A DNA stretch of 64,000 nt from an uncultured Aquimarina sp. (GTDB lineage Bacteria > Bacteroidota > Bacteroidia > Flavobacteriales > Flavobacteriaceae). The DNA lies in NCBI RefSeq assembly GCF_947495315.1, contig NZ_CANLYD010000014.1, positions 62,001 through 126,000 of the forward strand. The letters are read 5' to 3'. This document shows positions 57,056 through 64,000 of this stretch, one piece after another. Each line of letters starts with the position of its first letter. The stretch's first letter is position 1. The notes below the pieces were generated by a model. It saw only the letters and a program-made list of their open reading frames with translations, ran no database searches and was not told where the DNA came from. The position numbers were made by a program, and so were the translations under genes.

Positions 57056-57922
57056 TCAGTTTACCGATTTTTCAATAAGTAATGTTAGTTCTATAAACTG
57101 ATCAACATTTAATTGCTCCGGTCTTTTGCTTAGCATATCCATCTCCTTAATTTCATCAATTAACTGGAAAGTTTTTAGACTGTTTCTCAATGTTTTTCTT
57201 CGTTGCCCAAAAGCAGTTTTTACTACTTTGTAGAAGAGTTTTTCATCACAAGGCAGTGTGTGTATTGGTTTTCTGATTAAGCGTAATACGCCACTATCTA
57301 CTTTAGGCGGTGGGTTAAAAACAGATGGCGGGACTGTGAATAAATATTCAGCATCATAAAATGCCTGAGTTAGTACGGACAAGATACCGTAGGTTTTACT
57401 CCCAGATTTTTCGCAAATACGTTGAGCAACTTCTTTCTGAAACATTCCTGTAAATTCAGGAATTCTATGACGTTTCTCTAAGGTTTTAAAAACAATTTGA
57501 GACGAAATGTTATATGGGAAATTACCAGTAATTGCAAATGGCTCATTGTCAAATAATGTGTCAAGATCATATTTTAGGAAATCTGCTTCGATTACCTGAA
57601 ACGCTCCTTTTCCGTTTCTGATTTCAGGATGTTCTAAAGGAAAATTGGTGTTGAGGTACTCAATAGATTCGGTGTCTAAATCCATAGCAATTAGGTCAAC
57701 ATCTTTTTGGAGGATGTATTTGGTAAGGACTCCCATACCAGGACCAATCTCAATTACATTGGTGTAGTTATTTAAGGTTAGTGTATCTCCAATTTTTTTT
57801 GCAATGTCTTCATCTTTTAAAAAATGCTGACCTAAATGTTTTTTTGCGCGGACAGCAGTCTTTTCTTGGCGGCCTTTATAGTTTGAGGATTGGGCTTTGT
57901 TTTTTTTGAATTTGGAGGACAT
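57056..57922 (-). CDS. rsmA: 16S rRNA (adenine1518/1519-N6) dimethyltransferase RsmA/KsgA
   Basis: 288 residues. A basic N-terminal extension (1-~30) precedes KKHLGQHFLKDEDIAKKIGD. SAM-binding motifs follow: VIEIGPGMGVLTKYIL, AMDLDTESIEYL and the catalytic NFPYNISSQIVFKTL (N-x-P-Y). It dimethylates two adenines of 16S rRNA late in 30S assembly. Start spacing of 1 base from the upstream 142-residue gene suggests one transcript. Confidence 0.96.
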   Translation of the reverse strand: MSSKFKKNKAQSSNYKGRQEKTAVRAKKHLGQHFLKDEDIAKKIGDTLTLNNYTNVIEIGPGMGVLTKYILQKDVDLIAMDLDTESIEYLNTNFPLEHPEIRNGKGAFQVIEADFLKYDLDTLFDNEPFAITGNFPYNISSQIVFKTLEKRHRIPEFTGMFQKEVAQRICEKSGSKTYGILSVLTQAFYDAEYLFTVPPSVFNPPPKVDSGVLRLIRKPIHTLPCDEKLFYKVVKTAFGQRRKTLRNSLKTFQLIDEIKEMDMLSKRPEQLNVDQFIELTLLIEKSVN

Positions 57923-57923
57923 C

Positions 57924-58352
57924 CTATGATTGTTTTGTGAGTGGTTGGATTTTTTCTAAAATATTTTTTTCTATTTCAGCACGATCCTTTTTTTTAAACC
58001 ATGAAATTTCAAGATCAATTTTATAATCATCTTTGGTCACAATATAAGGTTCAGAACCTCCTTTAGCGGGATAGAAATTTTTAATAAAATCGTACGCAAC
58101 TTCTTGACGACCAATGATCATATAATCGTCATAGAAACTAATCGTTGGCTTATTAGATCGTATGATTAAAAATGCAGCTAAAACAAAGGCAATAATAAGG
58201 AATATAAATATTACTTTTTCAAAAAATGAACTTTCGACAAAAAAAGTAACAATATCTAGAAATATACTAACTATGAAAATCGAAAAACCAGCACCAACGA
58301 TAAGACCAAAAATCTTAATTGCATACAAAAATGTTGGTCGGTATTGTTTCAT
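57924..58352 (-). CDS. Two-helix membrane protein of unknown function
   Basis: 142 residues. Two N-terminal membrane helices (IKIFGLIVGAGFSIFIVSIF and KVIFIFLIIAFVLAAFLIII-like) precede a ~70-residue soluble beta-rich domain (ISFYDDYMIIGRQEVAYDFI) reminiscent of a PH-like/bPH fold. Both helices lie before the charged part. It abuts DUF4286 (2 bases) and rsmA (1 base), so it is co-expressed with them. Function unknown. Confidence 0.75.
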   Translation of the reverse strand: MKQYRPTFLYAIKIFGLIVGAGFSIFIVSIFLDIVTFFVESSFFEKVIFIFLIIAFVLAAFLIIRSNKPTISFYDDYMIIGRQEVAYDFIKNFYPAKGGSEPYIVTKDDYKIDLEISWFKKKDRAEIEKNILEKIQPLTKQS

Positions 58353-58354
58353 TG

Positions 58355-58663
58355 TTATTGTTCGCTAATGATTTCTAATTCTGTTCTGAAAGCAACAAAA
58401 TGTCCTGCAAATCTATTTGTTTTAGCTCGAAGACGTTCTGCATCCTCAGCGTAATATTGTTCGAGTGTCATTTTATTATCTGTAGTATATTGGACAGAAT
58501 AAGTAAGGCCTCCCATTTCTTCTTCTACTAGAACTTTACTCATTAAAGCTTTACTGAATTTTCCAGTAGCCAGCATATCCGGAATATGTTCATTTTTCAT
58601 CCAGTCCAACCATTCTTCATGTTTGGTTTCTTCTATGTTGATGGTAACGTTATAAATGTACAT
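58355..58663 (-). CDS. DUF4286-family protein
   Basis: 102 residues. MYIYNVTINIEETKHEEWLD, then WMKNEHIPDMLATGKF and RFAGHFVAFRTELEI is the DUF4286 dimeric alpha/beta-barrel pattern of Bacteroidota. No known activity. First gene of the DUF4286, membrane protein, rsmA, mgtE series, a common arrangement in this phylum. Confidence 0.88.
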   Translation of the reverse strand: MYIYNVTINIEETKHEEWLDWMKNEHIPDMLATGKFSKALMSKVLVEEEMGGLTYSVQYTTDNKMTLEQYYAEDAERLRAKTNRFAGHFVAFRTELEIISEQ

Positions 58664-58741
58664 TTATAGTGTATGATTTATCGTTGATAGTTTTGTAAAA
58701 TGCAAAGAAACGAAATTATAATGGTTATCATCTTGTTATAT

Positions 58742-58927
58742 CTATAGGAGTCTATTACTTATTTTTATGCGAATATGTTTTACGCATTTACGTATAAAAT
58801 AAACTAAAATTCCAAATTGTAAAATAGTGTAGAATACCTTTATCCAAGATTTACTACTATTTATTATGACTGTTACTATTTGTTGGTGTACGGTTAGTTG
58901 CGTGACTAGAACAACTAAAAATAGCAA
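58742..58927 (-). pseudogene. Short hydrophobic frame without a normal start, possible remnant
   Basis: 61 codons from TTG at 58927; no ATG is available and the frame runs open a little further upstream. It encodes two hydrophobic segments (LFLVVLVTQLTV and FYTILQFGILVYFI). It sits alone in the spacer between the AraC gene and DUF4286. A decayed or small membrane protein are both possible; support is weak. Confidence 0.25.
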
Positions 58928-58987
58928 AAGGAGACTGAATATAAATACCTTAGTAATTAATTAAGATACGTTGTTATGTGCTTTTAA

Positions 58988-59860
58988 TTAGCTTTCCTGC
59001 TTAGCAAAACCGACTGTTTTACGATAAATATTAGGAGAGACTCCTACTTGTTTTTTAAAAAATCTACTGAAATAATATTCATCTTCATATCCGAGTAAAA
59101 AAGCCACTTCCTTTACGGATTTTGATGTAAGATATAGTTCTCTTTTTGCTTCGACAACTATTCGCTGTGCTATTAGTTTGGTTAGTGTTTTGTTAAAATA
59201 CTCTTTAACAAGTTTACTTAATACACTAGAAGAAATATTTAAAATTTCAGAATAGTCTTTGGGAGTATGTTTTTTCTTGTAATTCGCTTCGATAGAATAC
59301 ATTAATGATTGTAAAATCTGGGGTTTACTATTCTCTTTAGATGATGTTTTTGCATTATTTGTATCTAAATTTTTTATCCTTAAGATTGAAATAAGAAATA
59401 TCTTCAAATAAGATACAAGTGATTCGTGTTGTCCTATTTTGCCTTGTGCAATTTCTAATTCCATTTGAGTAATAATATTTAGAAGTGTTTCCTCATTTGA
59501 CAAATTGAAAAAGGAGCGCCCAAAAATATTATGAAACAAGACTCCTTCTGTTTCAATCTCATTTTGATGTTTATAAGTACAAAAAAAGTCAGAGTGAAAA
59601 TTTAATACGATTCCAGAAACATTTTTGATGGATTTTAAAGAATAGGGTTGATATGGTGAAATACAAATAACTGTTTTATTGGAAATTATATATTTTTCGA
59701 GTTCTATTTGTAACTGAACCTCACCTATAAGAATAAGTATGATAGAATAATAATTATGCCTTTGTATATGGTCAAAATTACTATCATCACTAAATGAAAA
59801 TAGCTTAAATGCTAGCTCTCCATTTGTTTCATTGATAAGTGTTGATGTCTTGTTTTTCAC
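58988..59860 (-). CDS. AraC-family transcriptional regulator
   Basis: 290 residues. An N-terminal cupin-like ligand-binding half (1-~175, HNYYSIILILIGEVQLQIE) precedes the AraC helix-turn-helix pair: YSEILNISSSVLSKLVKEYF and VAFLLGYEDEYYFSRFFKKQ ending GVSPNIYRK. Cytoplasmic, unlike the TPR-AraC protein at 12.8 kb. It lies downstream of and codirectional with the ABM monooxygenase gene, from which a 14-bp terminator hairpin separates it; that enzyme is a plausible target. Inducer unknown. Confidence 0.92.
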   Translation of the reverse strand: MKNKTSTLINETNGELAFKLFSFSDDSNFDHIQRHNYYSIILILIGEVQLQIELEKYIISNKTVICISPYQPYSLKSIKNVSGIVLNFHSDFFCTYKHQNEIETEGVLFHNIFGRSFFNLSNEETLLNIITQMELEIAQGKIGQHESLVSYLKIFLISILRIKNLDTNNAKTSSKENSKPQILQSLMYSIEANYKKKHTPKDYSEILNISSSVLSKLVKEYFNKTLTKLIAQRIVVEAKRELYLTSKSVKEVAFLLGYEDEYYFSRFFKKQVGVSPNIYRKTVGFAKQES

Positions 59861-59877
59861 TCTAAAAATAACTTAAA

Positions 59878-59915
59878 TAACTGAAGATTAAGTAGTTTAG
59901 GTTAATCTTCAGTTA
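59878..59915 (-). terminator. Terminator after the ABM monooxygenase
   Basis: TAACTGAAGATTAA (59878-59891) and TTAATCTTCAGTTA (59902-59915), a 14-bp perfect stem with a 10-base loop, 12 bases beyond the ABM stop. Confidence 0.8.
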
Positions 59916-59927
59916 TAAATTTAAAAA

Positions 59928-60230
59928 TTAACTCATTTGGTTTTTTGAGGCTAATATTTCCACTTTTTCAATAGTAGGGTCTTCAGTTAATAATTCAGAT
60001 GCATTTGCCATAAGTGCATTAGCAATTTTTCCGGTTAAATGTGCTTGTCTTCCTTCCTCGTGAGGGAAAGTATCAAAGATACCAAAAGTAGAAGAGTCAA
60101 TTTTGATAGCATACCAAGTAATCGTATCTGGTTCATCAATCGCTAAAGGAAGCGCGTTTGTAATAAAGTTTGCTACTTCTTGCTCTTTTCCCGTTTTTAC
60201 TTGTAGTCTTACTAATAATGCGAATTTCAT
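59928..60230 (-). CDS. Antibiotic-biosynthesis-monooxygenase (ABM) domain protein
   Basis: 100 residues from the ATG at 60230 (MKFALLVRLQVKTGKEQEVA); the frame continues 36 codons upstream without an ABM-like start and is rejected. It is a ferredoxin-like ABM fold (ITWYAIKIDSSTFGIFDTFP, then EEGRQAHLTGKIANAL), as in YgiN-type quinol monooxygenases and small signal-molecule-modifying enzymes. A TAGCTTTG box lies at 60260-60267 (minus strand), 30 bases upstream. Likely under control of the adjacent AraC regulator. Confidence 0.85.
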   Translation of the reverse strand: MKFALLVRLQVKTGKEQEVANFITNALPLAIDEPDTITWYAIKIDSSTFGIFDTFPHEEGRQAHLTGKIANALMANASELLTEDPTIEKVEILASKNQMS

Positions 60231-60583
60231 ATTTTTTGTTGTTATGATTAATACTACTACAAAGCTATAGCGAAGGTCTCTTTCTGAAAATAGATAATTT
60301 AGGATTAATGATGGACATTTTTTTCTGTAACGAATCAAAAAAGTATCTATTTCAACTTAATACTTTATAAGATTACTTTCGGGAATGAACGAGGTTTATT
60401 TGTATGATGAATTGCACATATCACCAATATATTCGAAAATACTAGGTAAAAGAAATAGAATTGAAAATAATGAAAGCAACCTAATTATTATAAGTATGAA
60501 TATTGTTTTCACGATCTTTTTTAAAGAGCTATTTCTTCTATTAACATAATATACTAAAAGAAAATGGGTTACTTCGCTACCTA
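60231..60583. other. Intergenic region between the TPR protein and ABM gene
   Basis: A -7 box for the ABM gene is at 60260-60267. On the plus strand 60385-60549 is an open frame of 54 codons (MNEVYLYDELHISPIYSK...), hydrophilic then hydrophobic at its end, with no leader motif or similarity that I recognise; it may be chance. Confidence 0.4.
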
Positions 60584-62371
60584 CTAATTAATAGCATCGC
60601 CTCGTAAGGTTCGGTACTTTTTTCTGGCATCTACAAAATAAATACTATCCGCATGATTAAAGATTAGTTTCTCGTATAATTCTTTAGCCTTTTCTGGTTC
60701 TCTTAGCACATTTACATATAATTCTGCAAGCCAATAATATGCATCATCAACAAGAATATCATCTGGGTAGAATTCTATAATCTTTAGGTAGTTTACTTTC
60801 GCTTTTTCGAACTGTTTTTCCTTTTCGAATAATTTAGCTTGTCTTAGAAATGTTTCATCCTCAATTTTTTCACCTTTATGATTGACAAGTATTTCTCCGT
60901 ATTTGGCGATGGCTTCTTGATTTTTATTCTGAAAAGCTAATAGATCACCTTTCGCAAAAATCTTTAATGCGGTCTGCGTAGAATCTTCTAATGAATTGTC
61001 ACTTATGATAAGGCTCAGTTCCATTGCATCATTGGCAATTAATTGCGAGGTAGATGATTTCAGTACATCTAATTGCGTTTGCGCCCAGGCAAAATCGCCT
61101 TTGTAATAACTTGTTTTTGCTACTTTGAATCTAGCGTCTTGAGCTAAAAAATTATTTTTTAAAGCGTTTTGTACTTGGGTATAATAAATAAGTGCTTGGT
61201 TGAACTTTTGATCTAAAACAAGAATATCTGCAATTTTCATTTTAGCCCTAGAAGATTGAAATCTGGAGAGTTTTTCTTCATCTAATAATCGTTTAAGAAA
61301 ATCAACAGCTTCTTGTTTTCTATCTTGATTAAAAGCTAGGAAATGTGCATAATCAATTTGTAATCCAATAGTTTCTCTAGATTTTCCGTACGTCTCGAAA
61401 ATTGTATTATATTGTTGATTAATCGCTTTATATTCTTTCTTGTCAGCAAGGTCAGTTTTGGCTTTGAGAATAATTTTATGAGCGGTTAGTTTCATATCAT
61501 TTCCAGCAGGCGCTTCGAGAATGTAATCTAAAATCTGTGTTGCAGACTTTATATCTTTAGCTCCTATAGCAATTCGTGCGAGTCCAATAATACCTTGTAA
61601 TCCTTCATCTTTACGTTTATAAATAGCCTTTTCTTGTACAAAAGCTTTTTTGAAATCTTTTTGCTGTACAAAAAGCCAGCTAAGCATTTCATTATAAATA
61701 ATATCTGGATTCTGCTGGAGTTTCTTTATTAATAATTTCCTGAAGATAGCATTGGCTTCGTTTAATGGATCATCCGTGATATATTGATTAAAGTTTCTCT
61801 GAACAATATTCTTATAATTAGGTTGTAGTTGAAGTAACGAAAGATAACTATCAAACATCTTTTCTAACTTACCTTGCTCACCGTATATTTTAGCAAGTTG
61901 GACATTGAAATTAGCACCAGGATTGGAAGCCATTCCTTTTTCATAGATTAAAGCTGCCTGATCGAGGAGATTATATTTTTCGAAACTTTGAGCAAGAGAG
62001 TATGCTGCATTTACATTGTTATTGTTAAAACTTTTTATGGCTTTATCATAATATGTTTTTGCTTTTGTAGCATTTTCCTGAACTTCGTAATGATGTCCTA
62101 ATTCAACAAGTAATTGTGCATTGTTAGGCTTTTTTTCAATTTGTTTTTGCAAGATCTTTTCTGCCTTATCGAATTGCTCTAGCTGTTGGTGTGATTCTAC
62201 CAATCCCAAAAGATAATTGGTACGATTGGGGTTTTTATTATATAACTTCTGATATACAGAAAGTGCTTTTTCATATTTACCTTGCTGCATATAATTCTTC
62301 GCCAGCTGCTCGGATTGACCAAACATTGGGACAGCAAAAAATAAGGCTATATAGAATAAGATAAAGCGCAT
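60584..62371 (-). CDS. Periplasmic TPR-repeat protein
   Basis: 595 residues. A signal peptide (MRFILFYIALFFAVPMFGQ) precedes repeated TPR units across the whole protein, e.g. LAKNYMQQGKYEKALSVYQK, LVELGHHYEVQENATKAKTY and DAYYWLAELYVNVLREPEKA. No enzymatic part. Such proteins act as scaffolds in the periplasm or at the outer membrane; partners unknown. The order serS, TPR protein, [ABM, AraC], DUF4286, rsmA, mgtE in one direction is common in Flavobacteria except for the bracketed pair. Confidence 0.85.
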   Translation of the reverse strand: MRFILFYIALFFAVPMFGQSEQLAKNYMQQGKYEKALSVYQKLYNKNPNRTNYLLGLVESHQQLEQFDKAEKILQKQIEKKPNNAQLLVELGHHYEVQENATKAKTYYDKAIKSFNNNNVNAAYSLAQSFEKYNLLDQAALIYEKGMASNPGANFNVQLAKIYGEQGKLEKMFDSYLSLLQLQPNYKNIVQRNFNQYITDDPLNEANAIFRKLLIKKLQQNPDIIYNEMLSWLFVQQKDFKKAFVQEKAIYKRKDEGLQGIIGLARIAIGAKDIKSATQILDYILEAPAGNDMKLTAHKIILKAKTDLADKKEYKAINQQYNTIFETYGKSRETIGLQIDYAHFLAFNQDRKQEAVDFLKRLLDEEKLSRFQSSRAKMKIADILVLDQKFNQALIYYTQVQNALKNNFLAQDARFKVAKTSYYKGDFAWAQTQLDVLKSSTSQLIANDAMELSLIISDNSLEDSTQTALKIFAKGDLLAFQNKNQEAIAKYGEILVNHKGEKIEDETFLRQAKLFEKEKQFEKAKVNYLKIIEFYPDDILVDDAYYWLAELYVNVLREPEKAKELYEKLIFNHADSIYFVDARKKYRTLRGDAIN

Positions 62372-62689
62372 ACTGCAAGTTTTTTTGTAAATATAGCAAA
62401 TAGTTACTGAGTATTGGAGTGTTAGAGCATTGGAGAGAATAGTTTTAAGAAAAATATAAGTATAAAATTTTCATTTTAGTCCAAATTAAAGACTAATTTC
62501 TATATATAAATTCACCATACTAAATAGGTGCCTGGATAAAATATTTGAATCAAGTTCCGAGCTAAAAACTAATAAGTTAGCCTAATCATACCCAACAGGC
62601 CATGCTTTAATCAATAATTAAGAATCCTTTTTCGGGATACAATACGTTTCCATAGCTCTCATCTCTCAAAAAACTCACGAACTAAATAG
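62372..62689. other. Intergenic region between serS and the TPR gene
   Basis: 318 bases. I see no gene, no strong hairpin and no perfect TAnnTTTG box; the sequence is A+T-rich apart from a short stretch around 62590-62640. Confidence 0.5.
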
Positions 62690-63961
62690 CTAATCAATGT
62701 ATTCAAAGCCACAATATGGGACTAATACGTCAGGTATTTTAATACCTTTAGATGTTTGATAGTTTTCTAAAATACCTGCTAACACTCTTGGTAATGCTAA
62801 TGAACTACCGTTAAGGGTATGCGCCAACTGATTTTTACTATTAGTATCTTTAAATCTCAATTTGAGACGATTAGCTTGGTAGGATTCGAAATTAGAGACA
62901 GAACTTATTTCTAACCAACGATCCTGTGCTGTAGAAAATACTTCAAAATCATAGGTCAAGGCAGCAGTAAATCCGATATCTCCTCCACAAAGGCGTAAGA
63001 TACGATATGGTAATTTTAATTCTTTAAGAATCTCTTTTACGTGATCTACCATTCCATCTAATGCTTTATATGAATTTTCCGGTTTTTCGATACGTACAAT
63101 TTCTACTTTGTCAAATTGATGTAAACGATTCAATCCACGTACATGAGCTCCATAAGAACCAGCTTCTCTTCTAAAACAAGGTGTATATCCTGTACAACAA
63201 ATAGGAAGATCATTTTCATTTACTAATTCATCCCTAAACATATTAGTAACTGGCACTTCTGCTGTAGGGATTAGGTAAAGATCATCTGCAGTAACGTGAT
63301 ACATTTGTCCTTCTTTATCTGGTAATTGTCCAGTGCCATAACCCGATGCTTCATTGACTAAATGTGGAACTTGATACTCTTTATAACCAGCCTCTGTGTT
63401 TTTATCTAGAAAATAACTGATTAACGCACGTTGTAATCTGGCACCTTTCCCTTTATAAACCGGGAATCCGGCACCGGTAATTTTCACACCAAGTTCAAAA
63501 TCAATGATGTCATATTTTTTTGCTAATTCCCAATGGGGTAGTGCTCCATCTTCCAAAACAGGGATATCACCTTCTCTAAAAACCTCTTCATTATCCTCTT
63601 CACTTTGTCCATCAGGAACAGAAGTATGAGGAACATTAGGAATTGTATATAATAGATTTGTCAGTTCCTCCTGGATCTCAGATAACTTATTAGATAGATC
63701 TTTAGAACTCTCTTTAAGTTGACTTGTTTTTTCTTTTAAAATAGTAGCTTTTTTAGCTTCACCATTTTTAAACAGCACCCCAATTTCTTTGGATAATCTA
63801 TTAGAATCTGCAAGCGTATTATCAAGTTGCGCTTGAGTAGCACGTCTTTCTTCATCTAGTTTGATTACCTTTTCCAGTACTGGAGCAGCATCAAAATTAC
63901 GTTTAGCTAAGGCCTTAATATATTCCTCTTTATTTGCTGTAATTTGTTGTACAAGTAACAT
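62690..63961 (-). CDS. serS: Seryl-tRNA synthetase
   Basis: 423 residues, normal length. An N-terminal long coiled-coil arm (VIKLDEERRATQAQLDNTLA; residues ~30-110) binds tRNA-Ser. Class II synthetase motifs follow: motif 2 FRREAGSYGAHVRGLNRLHQ, GGDIGFTAALTYDFEV and the motif 3 region HTLNGSSLALPRVLAGILEN. It charges tRNA-Ser with serine in the cytoplasm. Its start at 63961 is 39 bases from the window end, so upstream control is not visible. Confidence 0.97.
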   Translation of the reverse strand: MLLVQQITANKEEYIKALAKRNFDAAPVLEKVIKLDEERRATQAQLDNTLADSNRLSKEIGVLFKNGEAKKATILKEKTSQLKESSKDLSNKLSEIQEELTNLLYTIPNVPHTSVPDGQSEEDNEEVFREGDIPVLEDGALPHWELAKKYDIIDFELGVKITGAGFPVYKGKGARLQRALISYFLDKNTEAGYKEYQVPHLVNEASGYGTGQLPDKEGQMYHVTADDLYLIPTAEVPVTNMFRDELVNENDLPICCTGYTPCFRREAGSYGAHVRGLNRLHQFDKVEIVRIEKPENSYKALDGMVDHVKEILKELKLPYRILRLCGGDIGFTAALTYDFEVFSTAQDRWLEISSVSNFESYQANRLKLRFKDTNSKNQLAHTLNGSSLALPRVLAGILENYQTSKGIKIPDVLVPYCGFEYID

Positions 63962-64000
63962 GTAGTTTGTTTTGGGCGAAAGAATATAAGCTGTTCCTGA

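Noticed and set aside
60385..60549. 54-codon plus-strand frame between the TPR and ABM genes
   Set aside because: No leader motif, ribosome-site evidence or recognisable similarity; it may be chance in A+T-rich DNA.
1..64000. CRISPR array, tRNA/rRNA genes or intact insertion sequence
   Set aside because: No regular spacer-repeat pattern, no cloverleaf or rRNA-like stretch, and no transposase ORF was seen.

Overview
The window is A+T-rich chromosomal DNA from a Bacteroidota bacterium, most likely a marine member of the Flavobacteriaceae. The evidence is the gene families: a giant leucine-rich-repeat protein with a type IX secretion (T9SS) tail, TPR-AraC and TPR-LuxR sensor-regulators, DUF4286, DUF4199 and DUF6428 proteins, and an Lhr/PdeM/ligase/exonuclease operon. 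Several promoters also show the flavobacterial -7 box TAnnTTTG. I cannot fix the genus. I see no rRNA, tRNA, CRISPR array, prophage or intact insertion sequence.

Layout. 1-4.3 kb: a partial serine hydrolase, a membrane-anchored XRE regulator, a beta-rich lipoprotein, and a decayed copy of the XRE gene start. 4.3-10 kb (minus strand): mfd followed by a phosphoethanolamine-transferase-like enzyme and a FAM151/GDPD-like phosphodiesterase, all overlapping. 10-12.4 kb: a TspO-like protein and a class V aminotransferase. 12.5-16.7 kb: a peptide island with a TPR-AraC regulator, a Cys-rich lipoprotein and four short leader-type (RiPP or bacteriocin-like) precursor genes. Four of the five non-regulator genes there carry an identical 30-nt element 63-64 nt upstream of the start. 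16.8-23.1 kb: the ligase-associated DNA-repair operon, interrupted by a GIY-YIG gene. 23.4-28.4 kb: TerB, a hybrid histidine kinase / Rab-like GTPase / coiled-coil module, and fbp. 28.5-32.2 kb: a GNAT enzyme, lysC and a two-domain (OlsF-type) acyltransferase.

32.2-36.2 kb: an arsenic operon lacking an exporter, a TM2 protein, and a MarR regulator divergent from a lipoprotein hydrolase with twin palindromic operators. 36.2-41.5 kb: small accessory enzymes, a membrane-tethered LuxR regulator, a phosphoglycerate-dehydrogenase-like enzyme, and a GH19 chitinase/lysin overlapping a membrane-protein gene. 41.7-52.4 kb: a TPR-LuxR regulator and the 2939-residue LRR adhesin-like protein. 52.6-64 kb: a lipoprotein, a Tat-exported oxidoreductase, a cupin, a thioesterase, another orphan Cys-rich leader peptide with a 22-bp terminator stem, then mgtE, rsmA, DUF4286, an AraC regulator, a monooxygenase, a TPR protein and serS.

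The most promising system is the peptide island. It holds at least three related double-glycine-type precursors plus a Cys-rich lipoprotein, each behind the same 30-nt block. That block also contains an ATG opening a short upstream reading frame, which either fuses in frame to the precursor or terminates exactly over its start codon. No modification enzyme or C39-type transporter is in the window, so maturation must be encoded elsewhere. Base positions of short sites were counted by hand and may be off by a base or so.
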